Assembly (NCBI RefSeq): GCF_051132615.1
Contig: NZ_CP152375.1
Coordinates: 2,170,001-2,234,000, forward strand
From: G051132615 sp051132615
GTDB lineage: Bacteria > Pseudomonadota > Gammaproteobacteria > Burkholderiales > Neisseriaceae
Direction of reading: 5' to 3'
Length of the DNA: 64,000 nucleotides
Positions 8,860 to 16,983 of this stretch are shown piece by piece. Made by a program: the position numbers and the translations under genes. The number at the start of each line of letters is the position of its first letter. Position 1 is the stretch's first letter. The notes beneath the pieces are model-generated. The model was not told the origin of the DNA. It saw nothing but the letters and a program-made list of their open reading frames with translations, and did no database searches.

Positions 8860-9795
8860 TTAAACAACTGCTTCTTCTTTTTTCTTAACAGGTTTGGACA
8901 GATTTTCTCGAGTTAAACCAAATAAAAGTAAAAGAGGACTGGCAACCAATACAGAAGAATATACGCCAAACACAATACCAATCGTTAACGCTATGGCAAA
9001 CCCGTGTAAGGTTGCACCACCAAAAATCAACATAGACACAACCACCATTTCAGTGGAAGCATGAGTAATCATGGTACGGCTCATGGTAGAGGTAATCGCA
9101 TTATCAATAACTTCTGGTACAGATCTATTGCGCATGGTGCCTTTTCTGAAGTTTTCACGGATACGGTCAAACACCACAACAGATTCATTGACGGAGTAGC
9201 CCAGTACCGCCAGAATACCTGCTAATACAGTGAGTGAAAATTCCCATTGGAAGAGGGCAAAGCACCCTAAAATAATCACCACGTCGTGCATATTGGCAAT
9301 AATGGCAGAAACTGCAAAACGCCATTCAAATCGAACGGATAAATAAATAATAATACCAATACAAACCATGGCAATAGCCAGTAAGCCATGGGTAACCAAC
9401 TCATTACCTACTTGAGGTCCAATAAACTCTATTTGTCGTAAAGTCACATCTGGGTTGTCTTGTTTCAAGAGATTCATGATTTCATCAGAAACTTGGGCAG
9501 ATGTTTTGCCTTCTTTATTAGGTAAACGAATCATGACATCTTGAGATGTCCCTAAATTTTGTACCGATACTTCGCCGAGTTTAAGTGTTTCAACACGTTC
9601 ACGGATTTGGTGCAAGTTGGCGCTTTGGCTATAACGCAACTCCATGACCGTACCGCCTGTGAATTCAACCGAAAAATTTAACCCTTTAGTGATCAGGAAA
9701 AAAACTGCAAGAATAAATGTCGCTAAAGAAATAAATGTGGTGAGCTTGCCATAGCTCATAAACGGAATATCACGTTTGATTCTAAAAAATTCCAT
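8860..9795 (-). CDS. secF: Protein translocase subunit SecF
   Basis: Accessory inner-membrane subunit that works with SecD to pull exported proteins into the periplasm using the proton motive force. 311 residues with six transmembrane helices: one at about 17-36, a periplasmic domain (VEFTGGTVMELRYS and onwards), and five helices in the C-terminal half. The conserved FDRIREN loop and the NESVVVFDR region are intact. It follows secD by five bases and clearly belongs to the yajC-secD-secF operon. Confidence 0.98.
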   Translation of the reverse strand: MEFFRIKRDIPFMSYGKLTTFISLATFILAVFFLITKGLNFSVEFTGGTVMELRYSQSANLHQIRERVETLKLGEVSVQNLGTSQDVMIRLPNKEGKTSAQVSDEIMNLLKQDNPDVTLRQIEFIGPQVGNELVTHGLLAIAMVCIGIIIYLSVRFEWRFAVSAIIANMHDVVIILGCFALFQWEFSLTVLAGILAVLGYSVNESVVVFDRIRENFRKGTMRNRSVPEVIDNAITSTMSRTMITHASTEMVVVSMLIFGGATLHGFAIALTIGIVFGVYSSVLVASPLLLLFGLTRENLSKPVKKKEEAVV

Positions 9796-9800
9796 GTTGT

Positions 9801-11675
9801 TTATTCCTTTGTAACAGAAGTGGATGTGATTTGGTTATCTGGACGCCAAATCTGACCAATAGAAATGCTTTGCAGATGACGACGACGACCATACCAAAGG
9901 TTCACAAATGCACGTGATACGACAACAGAAGAGAACATGGAGGTTAAAATACCCAAACAATGGACGATTGCAAAACCACGTACTGGACCAGAACCAAAAA
10001 TCAGCAAGGCCAGACCTGCAATGAATGAAGTCACATTGGAGTCTACGATGGTTGCCCAAGCATGTTGGTAACCAAGGCTGATTGCTTGTTGAGGTGTATC
10101 TCCAGCGCGAAGCTCTTCCCTTATTCGCTCATTAATCAAGACGTTTGAATCAATAGATACGCCTAGTGTTAAAGCAATAGCAGCAATACCAGGTAGCGTC
10201 AGTGTCGCTTGCATCATCGATAAAATAGCAATGAGAAGTAATAGGTTACATGTCATCGCAAGGGCAGAAAATACACCAAATAAGCGATAATAAAGAACCA
10301 TGAATGCGCCAACGGCAACGAAGCCCCATAAGACTGAATGAAAACCTTTGCTGATTTGTTCTTGTCCTAGGCTTGGGCCAATTGTTCGCTCTTCAATGAT
10401 TTTCATCGGCGCAGCTAAAGAGCCTGAGCGCAACAATAAGGCTATATCATTGGCTTCTTCAATGTTCATGCTACCAGAAATAAAGGTGCTGCCATTATCG
10501 ATGATGGCTTTAATGGTTGGGGCTGTAATGATTTCCATTTTGCCTTGTTCAACCAGAACCATTGCCATGCGTTGACCTTGGTATTCGCGGGTTAAATCAG
10601 CAAATATTTTGGTGCCTACTGAGTCAAAGCGTACTGAAACACCCGGTTGATTATTTTGACCATCAAAGCTTGCTGCTGCATCATTAATATTATCTCCAGT
10701 CAGCTCAACTTGTTTATTCAGTAAAATAGGATACTCTTGACCAGAAGAATCTTTTTCTGAGAGTACAATATAGCCATCAGGCACATTACCGGCGATAGCT
10801 TGATTCAATAAACTAGGGTCAGAGGCAACCATATGAACTTCTAAGGTTGCAGTACGACCAATAATGTCTTTTACTTGTCCTGGGTTTTGTACGCCAGGTA
10901 GTTGTAAAACAATACGATTGGCGCCAGATTGTTGAATAATGGGTTCGGCAACCCCTAAACCATTCACCCGATTGTTTAAAGTGGCAATATTTTGCGTAAC
11001 CGCATTAGATTGAACTTGCTGAACAATACTGTCCTCAATTGTAGCTTCAATTGAACCATCACCGCGTGGTATTAGGGTTAGCGCTGGCAAGTTTTTCTTT
11101 AAAGCTTTCATCACATCATTTTGTGTTTGAGGGTCAGCTAAAGAAATCACCAAAGTGTTTTGATTGCGCTCTATTTTATCTGCAGTAATGTTGATGTCTT
11201 TAAGTGCACGGCGAATATCACCTGAATAACGTTCTATGAGTTTGTCGTTGGCTGCTTTCATGTCTACTTCCATTAAGAAGTGGACACCTCCACGTAAATC
11301 CAAACCAAGGAACATTGGCTTGGCTTTGATTTTATTCATCCAAACCGGGGAGTCAGACATTAGACTTAAGGCAATAATATAATTATCACCTAAGGTTTTT
11401 TCGATGACATCTTTTGCTTTAAGTTGGCTGTCTGTGTTTTTAAAGCGAACTTTTAAACTGCCACTGTCTAAAAAAATGCCTTCATTATTGATTTTTGCTT
11501 GAGATAAAGCGTCAGATACTTTTGTTAATGTATCTTCGTTAATTTTTATGGCTTGGCGATTCGTGGATACTTGGACGGCAGGGGTTTCACCAAAAAAATT
11601 AGGTGCCGTGTAAATTGCTGCAATAATCAATACAGCAACAATCAGTATATACTTCCAGAGGGGATAGCGATTCAT
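9801..11675 (-). CDS. secD: Protein translocase subunit SecD
   Basis: 624 residues: one N-terminal helix (about 8-26), a large periplasmic domain (P1 head and base, including GLDLRGGVHFLMEVD at about 124-138), and a five-helix C-terminal membrane domain with SIDSNVLINERIREELRAG and a final FVNLWYG. The length is that of gammaproteobacterial SecD. It partners the adjacent SecF and YajC. A hairpin at 11699-11719 lies between yajC and this gene and might let the cell tune SecDF output separately from YajC. Confidence 0.98.
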   Translation of the reverse strand: MNRYPLWKYILIVAVLIIAAIYTAPNFFGETPAVQVSTNRQAIKINEDTLTKVSDALSQAKINNEGIFLDSGSLKVRFKNTDSQLKAKDVIEKTLGDNYIIALSLMSDSPVWMNKIKAKPMFLGLDLRGGVHFLMEVDMKAANDKLIERYSGDIRRALKDINITADKIERNQNTLVISLADPQTQNDVMKALKKNLPALTLIPRGDGSIEATIEDSIVQQVQSNAVTQNIATLNNRVNGLGVAEPIIQQSGANRIVLQLPGVQNPGQVKDIIGRTATLEVHMVASDPSLLNQAIAGNVPDGYIVLSEKDSSGQEYPILLNKQVELTGDNINDAAASFDGQNNQPGVSVRFDSVGTKIFADLTREYQGQRMAMVLVEQGKMEIITAPTIKAIIDNGSTFISGSMNIEEANDIALLLRSGSLAAPMKIIEERTIGPSLGQEQISKGFHSVLWGFVAVGAFMVLYYRLFGVFSALAMTCNLLLLIAILSMMQATLTLPGIAAIALTLGVSIDSNVLINERIREELRAGDTPQQAISLGYQHAWATIVDSNVTSFIAGLALLIFGSGPVRGFAIVHCLGILTSMFSSVVVSRAFVNLWYGRRRHLQSISIGQIWRPDNQITSTSVTKE

Positions 11676-11698
11676 TGTATACTCTTTTTGAACACAAA

Positions 11699-11719
11699 AG
11701 CACGCTTAAAAAGCGTGCT
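11699..11719 (-). terminator. Intra-operon hairpin between yajC and secD
   Basis: Perfect 9-bp GC-rich stem (AGCACGCTT) with a 3-base loop, followed on the minus strand by TTTT. It lies in the 53-base yajC-secD gap and looks like a partial terminator or an RNA-processing/stability site within the operon. Confidence 0.6.
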
Positions 11720-11728
11720 ATGGTTAAG

Positions 11729-12061
11729 TTATAGGTCTTTTAGTGAGCCTTTTTCAAGTTTGGTTGAAATAATGCCAGGGCGTCGTTCCATTTTAATTTC
11801 AGTGTCTTTGCCAATTTCAACGGTCAGAAATTTTTCACCAACTTTAGTGATTCTGCCAGCAATACCATTAGCCAATACAACTTCGTCGCCCTTTTCAAGT
11901 TCATTTAACATTTTTACTGCCGCTTTTTGTTGTTTTTTAGCAGGAGCAAGCAATAAGAAATAAGCAACAACCATAATGAGCACCAAAGGACCATATTGCA
12001 TCCATGCTGGAGCAGTCTCTTGTGCTACGGCGGCTGTGTCGGCAAAAGCGAAATCAATCAT
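11729..12061 (-). CDS. yajC: Preprotein translocase subunit YajC
   Basis: 110 residues, single-pass membrane protein of the SecDF-YajC complex. A short periplasmic N-terminus rich in Ala, a helix at about 25-43 (PLVLIMVVAYFLLLAP), then a cytoplasmic YajC domain with KGDEVVLANGIAGRITKVGEKFLTVEI. It is the first gene of the operon with secD and secF; tgt and queA, often found just upstream in other gammaproteobacteria, are not present here. Confidence 0.95.
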   Translation of the reverse strand: MIDFAFADTAAVAQETAPAWMQYGPLVLIMVVAYFLLLAPAKKQQKAAVKMLNELEKGDEVVLANGIAGRITKVGEKFLTVEIGKDTEIKMERRPGIISTKLEKGSLKDL

Positions 12062-12120
12062 ATTTTTTTCCTGAAAAATTGGGTAAATAAACCATTTATT
12101 TTAACTTCATCTGTTTAAAA

Positions 12121-12145
12121 CGCCAAACAATTTATGTATTTGGCG
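12121..12145 (-). terminator. Terminator after the class II glutamine amidotransferase gene
   Basis: 7-bp stem (CGCCAAA/TTTGGCG) with an 11-base loop, followed on the minus strand by TTTT. It lies between the amidotransferase stop (12204) and the yajC start (12061), separating the two units. Confidence 0.6.
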
Positions 12146-12203
12146 CTCATTGAGCCTCTATATGGGGGGTATTTGCTCAAAATAAAGTGGATAAACCATT
12201 ATT

Positions 12204-12971
12204 TTAAAGATGAATGGGTTGACCATTTTGAAACAATAATAAAGTATTTTTTGCAAAAGGTGTCCATGTTTCGTTAAGGGTTAAGGGCAATGTCGCGATG
12301 ACAGCAACCTGATCATTTGGTGTGGTTTCTTTATTAAAATCAATACTCATATCTTCATCAATTAAGTGTGCTTCACCAAATGGAGCTTTGCGAACAATAT
12401 AATGTAGATTGGTGCTGCAATGTGCCATCATCCAATCGCCATTGGATAAAATAAAATTGAATGTGCCATAGGCGCGAATTTTTTCTGAAAGCATTTTTAC
12501 TTCTTGAAAAATGGCTTGATTATTTGGGCGGGTTGGGTATTTTTGTCGTAACTGCTCCAGTATAAAGCAAAATGCTTGTTCTGAATCTGTTTCACCCACC
12601 GGGTTAAAATACTCTGCATGACTGAAATGAAAGTTTTCTAAGTTACCATTATGAGCAAATACCCAATACTGCCCCCAAAGTTCACGTTCAAATGGATGGG
12701 TGTTGGCCAGATTAACTTGTCCCTGGGTTGCTTTACGAATATGGGCAATAACATTGGTTGATTTTATTTGATATTGTCTAACCAAATCTGCCACAGGGGA
12801 ATGAGCACTAGGTTTATCATCTCGAAACAGGCGTACTCCTTTGCCTTCAAAAAATGCGATACCAAAACCATCAGCATGTTCATCTGTTAATCCGCCACGG
12901 CGACGAAACCCTTCAAAAGAAAAGACAATATCTGTAGGTGTGTTACAATTCATGCTTAAAAGCTGGCACAT
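12204..12971 (-). CDS. Class II glutamine amidotransferase (YafJ-like)
   Basis: 255 residues from the ATG at 12971. This start is chosen because it puts the nucleophile Cys directly after Met (MCQLLSMNCN), as N-terminal nucleophile chemistry requires; the frame stays open another 20 codons upstream, giving a start that would bury the Cys. Family marks: RRGGLTDEHADGFGIAF, HIRKATQGQVNLANTHPF, FAHNGNLENF and SDSEQ-like TDSEQAFCF. Stand-alone class II domains of this type are thought to be glutamine amidohydrolases with unknown acceptor (the E. coli relative is YafJ). Only 34 bases separate it from the divergent HslV-like gene. Confidence 0.92.
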   Translation of the reverse strand: MCQLLSMNCNTPTDIVFSFEGFRRRGGLTDEHADGFGIAFFEGKGVRLFRDDKPSAHSPVADLVRQYQIKSTNVIAHIRKATQGQVNLANTHPFERELWGQYWVFAHNGNLENFHFSHAEYFNPVGETDSEQAFCFILEQLRQKYPTRPNNQAIFQEVKMLSEKIRAYGTFNFILSNGDWMMAHCSTNLHYIVRKAPFGEAHLIDEDMSIDFNKETTPNDQVAVIATLPLTLNETWTPFAKNTLLLFQNGQPIHL

Positions 12972-13005
12972 ATTTTTTCCCGCACATTCTTTATTTATAA
13001 ATTCT

Positions 13006-13575
13006 ATGACAACAATTACTATTGTACACAAAGATCAGCAAATTGCCATTGCTTCGGACACCCAGACAACATTTGGGGATGATCAACGCTTATTGGCTTA
13101 TGATGATGCTTTTCCCAGTAAAATCTTTCGACACGGTGACAGTTTTCTTGCCGTTTCAGGCAGTGCCGCACATGACTTGGTGCTCAAAGAAGCATTAAAG
13201 AATGTTAAAAATGCCGATCTAATGGGGAGAGAGCGTATTTTTGCTACTTTTTGTAAATTACACCCTAAATTAAAAGAACGCTTTTTTTTACGTCCTGAAG
13301 AGGAAGAGGATGATCCATACGAATCCAGCCAAATGGTGTTGTTAATTGCCAATACAAGCGGCATTTTTGCCGTGTATCCTATGCGCGAAGTGTATCAATT
13401 TAAACGCTTTTGGGCCATTGGTAGTGGACGGAAATTTGCAATGGGGGCTATGTATGCTTTATATGAACAAGGTTTTGATGCAGCTCAGATTGCGCAAAAA
13501 GGGGTAGAAGCAGGTGCTGCTTTTGATGTCAATAGCAGTTTGCCTTTGGAATTTTTTTGTATCAAGCAAAGTTAA
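13006..13575 (+). CDS. HslV/proteasome-like Ntn hydrolase
   Basis: 189 residues from ATG 13006. After removal of Met the chain starts TTITIVHKDQQIAIASD, closely like HslV (TTI...): Thr1 would be the nucleophile, and an Asp falls exactly at position 17 as in proteasome beta subunits. The catalytic Lys equivalent is probably Lys38 in PSKIF. FLAVSGSAAHD and FWAIGSGRKFAMGAMYAL match the beta-fold GSG and helix regions. No HslU-type ATPase gene is adjacent, and the protein differs from true HslV in carrying an acidic insert (PEEEEDD, near residue 100). It may be one of the self-compartmentalising proteasome homologues (BPH/Anbu-like group) known from Proteobacteria. A longer in-frame opening reaching back to 12841 is antisense to the amidotransferase and is not used. 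Confidence 0.82.
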   Translation: MTTITIVHKDQQIAIASDTQTTFGDDQRLLAYDDAFPSKIFRHGDSFLAVSGSAAHDLVLKEALKNVKNADLMGRERIFATFCKLHPKLKERFFLRPEEEEDDPYESSQMVLLIANTSGIFAVYPMREVYQFKRFWAIGSGRKFAMGAMYALYEQGFDAAQIAQKGVEAGAAFDVNSSLPLEFFCIKQS

Positions 13576-13659
13576 TAACCTGATTAGTAATTAGTTATTA
13601 TTCAATATCATAGGATTTTTTATTTTAAAGGGTAATGCGTAATTTTATAGTTGTTTTTA

Positions 13660-13710
13660 TGAGCATGAATATCCTGACAGCTTAAGTAAATGTCAGGATA
13701 TTCATGCTCA
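13660..13710. terminator. Long perfect inverted repeat between convergent genes
   Basis: Two perfectly complementary 20-base arms (13660-13679 and 13691-13710) around an 11-base loop, between the HslV-like gene (plus) and the APC permease (minus). There is no T run on either side, so it may be a factor-dependent or bidirectional terminator, or an RNA-stabilising structure, rather than a classic intrinsic terminator. Confidence 0.6.
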
Positions 13711-13787
13711 GTATTATGGTTTGAAAAATAACCTATTATTTGTATAGATTATTTTTGTTTTGTCCATAAAAACTGTATATAAAGGCC

Positions 13788-15329
13788 TTATTTCATAAAT
13801 GTAAAGGTTAAAGTAAGCTCCTTCATTTTTTGATAAAAAGTCATTTTATGCGATGGGAACTGGCTATTTGGGATGGCGTATAATGCCAATGTTGTCATCA
13901 TGACAGGTAAGGGCAAAAAGAGATTATGTTGAAAGGCGGTACTTTTGTTAACGATAAACTGAAAAGTGTCTTTTCTTTTTAAATACGTTCTGATACTTAC
14001 ACCTATTCCTATGATTATTGCTGAAATAAACATATAAAATAACCATGAGCTATTAGTGTGAACAAAAGAAACCACTACATAAATTTGTCCTACTATGCCA
14101 ACAAAAGGTGCAATATAAGTTTTGAATACCCCTAATTTGTGTCGTTTGGCTAGAAGATATCCACCAACCATAAGTGCAATTGCCTCAAAGGAAACAATCA
14201 TAATAGGTATATCTTCAAAACTAATACCTGAAAACATATACTCTTTTGTGGCTAATGCTTCAACAGAGGCATTAGTTTTGGCTATTGCTTGAATGGTATA
14301 ACAGGTAAACCAGATTAGTGAAATTACTAGTGTCAATAAAGCAGCAGTACCATTAGTTTTAAACTTACTTTCTTTGCGAAAAAATGAAGAAAAAGGAATG
14401 TCCTTTTGTTGTGCTAAGGCATGAGGGTAGCGGAAACCGCCAATTACTTTGCCATTAAGTGTCCCTAAAACTGATATTAATACACAGAATAATAGTATTT
14501 TTTCTCCATAATTACCAAGTAATCTGTTTGCAATTAATGCTACATGCGCATCTCCATAACTGATAATTTCATTGGCTGGCATCAACATGGTGATGCCTAT
14601 AAAATACATGACATAAGCAATGGTAATGATTAGAGCATTAATTGCCAGAATTTTGCCCATATCTCTTTGGGGATTTTCCATATCTTTAGATAGTGTCGCC
14701 ACTACAATCCAGCCTCCAAAACTAAAAGACATAGATAATAAAGGAGATGTAAATTCATTGAATTGAAAATCTTTCAAATCTTTCATAATCAATGCGTGAT
14801 CAAAATTGATTAATCCAGCTGCTGCAATAATAATAATAGGTAAAAATTTAATAATTGTTGATGTAGAAGAAAACAGTGCTGATAATCGGGTGCTGATATA
14901 GTTATAAAAAAAAGTGATGAAAATAAAAAGAAGGGCAACACTATTGATAATCAGTGGTGAAATGCTGCGCGTATCATATCCGATAAACTGAAAGAAAAAA
15001 ATTGATGCAACAATACTTAATAAGGATATAAGTATTGGCATATAAATAATTGCTTCAAACCAGCCAACCAAAAAAGCATATTTTTCCCCAAAAATATCTT
15101 TAATATAACCCACAGAACCTCCAGGACTATTAGTATGTTGAGCAACAACTGACACACTGATTCCCGCAAAAGTTAAACTGATACCAAAAATAATCCAGCC
15201 TATAATCGCTGTAGTAACATTACCGTTGGTTAATCGTAGAATATCATCACTCTTAAAGAATATTCCTGAGCCGATAACTGTGCCAATAGCAGTTAGTAAA
15301 CCTGGCCAAAAAGTGATTTTTTTAATCAT
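13788..15329 (-). CDS. APC-superfamily amino acid permease, under a cobalamin riboswitch
   Basis: 513 residues, about 12-13 transmembrane helices, with the APC start FWPGLLTAIGTVIGSGIFFKSDDI (helix 1 with the GSGIF unwound substrate site), SPGGSVGYIKDIFG in helix 2-3, and FSFGGWIVVATLSKDMENPQRDMGK. The substrate cannot be read from sequence; amino acid or amine uptake is expected. The ATG at 15329 is preferred over 15353 because AAGGAG lies just before it. Its first bases overlap the stop of a 22-codon leader ORF (ATGA), and a cobalamin riboswitch lies 200 bases further upstream on the same strand. B12 control suggests a substrate tied to B12 metabolism, such as methionine or ethanolamine; this is inference. 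Confidence 0.88.
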   Translation of the reverse strand: MIKKITFWPGLLTAIGTVIGSGIFFKSDDILRLTNGNVTTAIIGWIIFGISLTFAGISVSVVAQHTNSPGGSVGYIKDIFGEKYAFLVGWFEAIIYMPILISLLSIVASIFFFQFIGYDTRSISPLIINSVALLFIFITFFYNYISTRLSALFSSTSTIIKFLPIIIIAAAGLINFDHALIMKDLKDFQFNEFTSPLLSMSFSFGGWIVVATLSKDMENPQRDMGKILAINALIITIAYVMYFIGITMLMPANEIISYGDAHVALIANRLLGNYGEKILLFCVLISVLGTLNGKVIGGFRYPHALAQQKDIPFSSFFRKESKFKTNGTAALLTLVISLIWFTCYTIQAIAKTNASVEALATKEYMFSGISFEDIPIMIVSFEAIALMVGGYLLAKRHKLGVFKTYIAPFVGIVGQIYVVVSFVHTNSSWLFYMFISAIIIGIGVSIRTYLKRKDTFQFIVNKSTAFQHNLFLPLPVMMTTLALYAIPNSQFPSHKMTFYQKMKELTLTFTFMK

Positions 15330-15394
15330 GATCCACTCCTTTTTAAAAGACAATTGGCATGATTCACTATAAGGGATAGCGATTTTTTTAACAT
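15326..15394 (-). CDS. Putative 22-residue leader peptide coupled to the permease
   Basis: Short ORF (MLKKSLSLIVNHANCLLKRS plus two residues) starting at ATG 15394 with a near-perfect AGGAGGT Shine-Dalgarno 7 bases upstream, stronger than that of the permease itself. Its TGA stop overlaps the permease ATG as ATGA, the classic arrangement for translational coupling. The permease ribosome site lies inside its last codons. No homologue is recognised. It could be a regulatory leader or a small coupled protein; expression is not shown. Confidence 0.5.
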   Translation of the reverse strand: MLKKSLSLIVNHANCLLKRSGS

Positions 15395-15492
15395 GTGTAG
15401 ACCTCCTAAATAATTCATTTGCATTAATTATTTAATCGGGAAAAAGGAACTTTAGTGCTTAAATTTTTGCACCAGAAACGAGAAAAAAACAA

Positions 15493-15570
15493 TTACGTTC
15501 CACCGCCTTCCGCAGTTTCCGTCATACTTAAAGGCCGGTATCTGGGCTTATAAATGCTGAACTTATTCAT
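15493..15570 (-). CDS. Possible 25-codon ORF across the riboswitch 3' side
   Basis: ATG at 15570 to TAA at 15493. The first half overlaps conserved cobalamin-riboswitch bases, so much of its peptide is dictated by RNA structure. The second half (SMTETAEGGGT) lies outside the aptamer. A GGAAGG that would serve as Shine-Dalgarno is itself a conserved riboswitch element. Treat as an unproven ORF. Confidence 0.15.
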   Translation of the reverse strand: MNKFSIYKPRYRPLSMTETAEGGGT

Positions 15571-15741
15571 CAAAAAACCACCTTCCCACATAAATTTTAT
15601 GCAGTGGTTGCTTTTAGGACATAATTTGTCAAGCAAGGTCTTTTGTTAACATTTATTTACCATTGCGGGGGCAGCACAGGATTCATCACCTGTTTCCCGT
15701 TTAACTCAAAATATAAAAACATAAACTTTGAGCACCTTTAT
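15528..15741 (-). promoter_or_regulatory. Cobalamin (adenosylcobalamin-type) riboswitch
   Basis: On the minus strand the order of conserved blocks fits the cobalamin aptamer: CTCAAA...TTTGAG (paired), ACGGGAA, a hairpin CAGGTGATGAATCCTG, the B12-box-type GCTGCCCCCGCAATGGTAA, then CACTG, TGGGAAGG, and the closing AAGCCCAGATACCGGCC. In the family this RNA binds B12 and lowers expression of the gene downstream. The next gene downstream is the APC permease via its leader ORF, about 130-200 bases away. I see a T7 run (15484-15490 on plus coordinates) 40 bases beyond the aptamer but no strong terminator stem before it. Confidence 0.92.
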
Positions 15742-15763
15742 AAAATTATTGTAAATGAATTAA

Positions 15764-15777
15764 ATATACATGTATAT
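15764..15777. promoter_or_regulatory. 14-bp perfect palindrome upstream of the riboswitch
   Basis: ATATACATGTATAT, a perfect palindrome about 25 bases before the riboswitch 5' end on the minus strand, in the expected promoter zone (a TACAAT lies nearby at 15748-15753 on the minus strand). It could be an operator, but AT-rich palindromes arise easily by chance in this sequence. Confidence 0.25.
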
Positions 15778-15949
15778 ACATTTAATTAGCATTATTGAAT
15801 TAATGTCAACATAAGTTATATTTGTTGTTTCTTATTCATTATGATTGAGCATGGTGCATGACAGAATTGATTAATGTAGGAAAATGGTATTTGTAAATAT
15901 TATTTTTTAACTTTTTGATAAATATAAATTTTTAATTAGTTGTCTAAAT

Positions 15950-15981
15950 AAAATAGGCACTTTATACAAAGTGCCTATTTT
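15950..15981 (-). terminator. Intrinsic terminator of the DUF3829 lipoprotein gene
   Basis: Perfect 14-bp stem (AAAATAGGCACTTT) with a 4-base loop, 16 bases beyond the stop, followed by a T-rich tail on the minus strand. Confidence 0.85.
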
Positions 15982-15996
15982 TGGTTGAAGCAATGA

Positions 15997-16983
15997 TTAT
16001 CGAATACGGTTGTATGAACTTATTGCATCATTGTATTTTCGGACTAGATCATTGGCTTTTTTAGGGTTTTTTCTTGCTTCTCTATAAATACCAGTAAAAG
16101 AAGTTAAATCTCTATGTACAGAGCCATAACCACTGTCTACTCTACTGTCTTGTTCTGCTTTACGAGCATTATATTCTTTATCTAGCGCATCCAAATTTTC
16201 ATCTAACTGAGCCAATATTTTGTTGGCTTCATCAATTTTGGTTTGGTTTTTAAAGTCATCTGTTTTCTCAAATAGGCTCAGCATTTTTTCCGCGCTACCA
16301 AGTGATTCTTCGGTATAGAGCTCTAGTAAACGACCTTCTTTTTTATAAAGAGCAATACGCTTTGCTTGTTCTTGTTTCATAGAAACATCTAATAGTTGAT
16401 CAAATGCTTTGTAAGCCGCTTCAATTTTTGGTAAGCCTTCTTGATAGCTGACTAAAAGCTCTTTTCCTTTAGCACCATTATCGTCTTCAAATTTTTTGGC
16501 TTCATTGTATTTTTCTAATTCTTGCCATTTAGGTAAATAAGTATTAATTGTTTCTAAAAGGGTTTTTGCCGCAGTATCTAATTCACCTAAATTAACAGTG
16601 TTTTCTTGTAAGGTTTTTTCCAGTGCTTTGCTACCTCGGTCAAATACGCCACTTCTTTTAATTTTAGTGAAGTCGCCTTTTGACACTTTAACTTTGTCTT
16701 CTTCTGCCCAACGAATACTGGCCTCTGTGATGCCTAGTTTCCAAAAATCCATCAATGTATTATTGGTTTTGATGTAGTCATTCACTTTTTTTGAAACAGC
16801 CTCGTCTGTTGCTGATACTTCTTGTACAGAATCTTCTTTTGTTTGAGTGTTTTCTACTGCATTCCCATTTGCTGTGGTGCTGGCTGATTGTTTATCATTG
16901 CCCTCTGAGTTTTTTTTATCATCACAAGCACTTAGGCTTAATACTAAACTTGCTAATAAAACGGAAATCACTTTTTTGTTCAT
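15997..16983 (-). CDS. DUF3829 (YiiG-like) lipoprotein
   Basis: 328 residues. The signal peptide is of lipoprotein type with lipobox LSAC at residues 17-20, followed by a polar S/T/N/Q-rich linker to about residue 65. The rest is a charged, helical domain of the DUF3829 kind, with Lys- and Glu-rich helices (VNDYIKTNNTLMDFWKLG, LPKIEAAYKAFDQLLDVS) and the terminal YNDAISSYNRIR. It is expected in the outer or inner membrane facing the periplasm. Function is unknown. It is transcribed alone from a long AT-rich upstream region and ends at a strong terminator. Confidence 0.82.
   Translation of the reverse strand: MNKKVISVLLASLVLSLSACDDKKNSEGNDKQSASTTANGNAVENTQTKEDSVQEVSATDEAVSKKVNDYIKTNNTLMDFWKLGITEASIRWAEEDKVKVSKGDFTKIKRSGVFDRGSKALEKTLQENTVNLGELDTAAKTLLETINTYLPKWQELEKYNEAKKFEDDNGAKGKELLVSYQEGLPKIEAAYKAFDQLLDVSMKQEQAKRIALYKKEGRLLELYTEESLGSAEKMLSLFEKTDDFKNQTKIDEANKILAQLDENLDALDKEYNARKAEQDSRVDSGYGSVHRDLTSFTGIYREARKNPKKANDLVRKYNDAISSYNRIR

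Noticed and set aside
9835..10059. Minus-strand 74-codon ORF
   Set aside because: It is an alternative frame inside secD.
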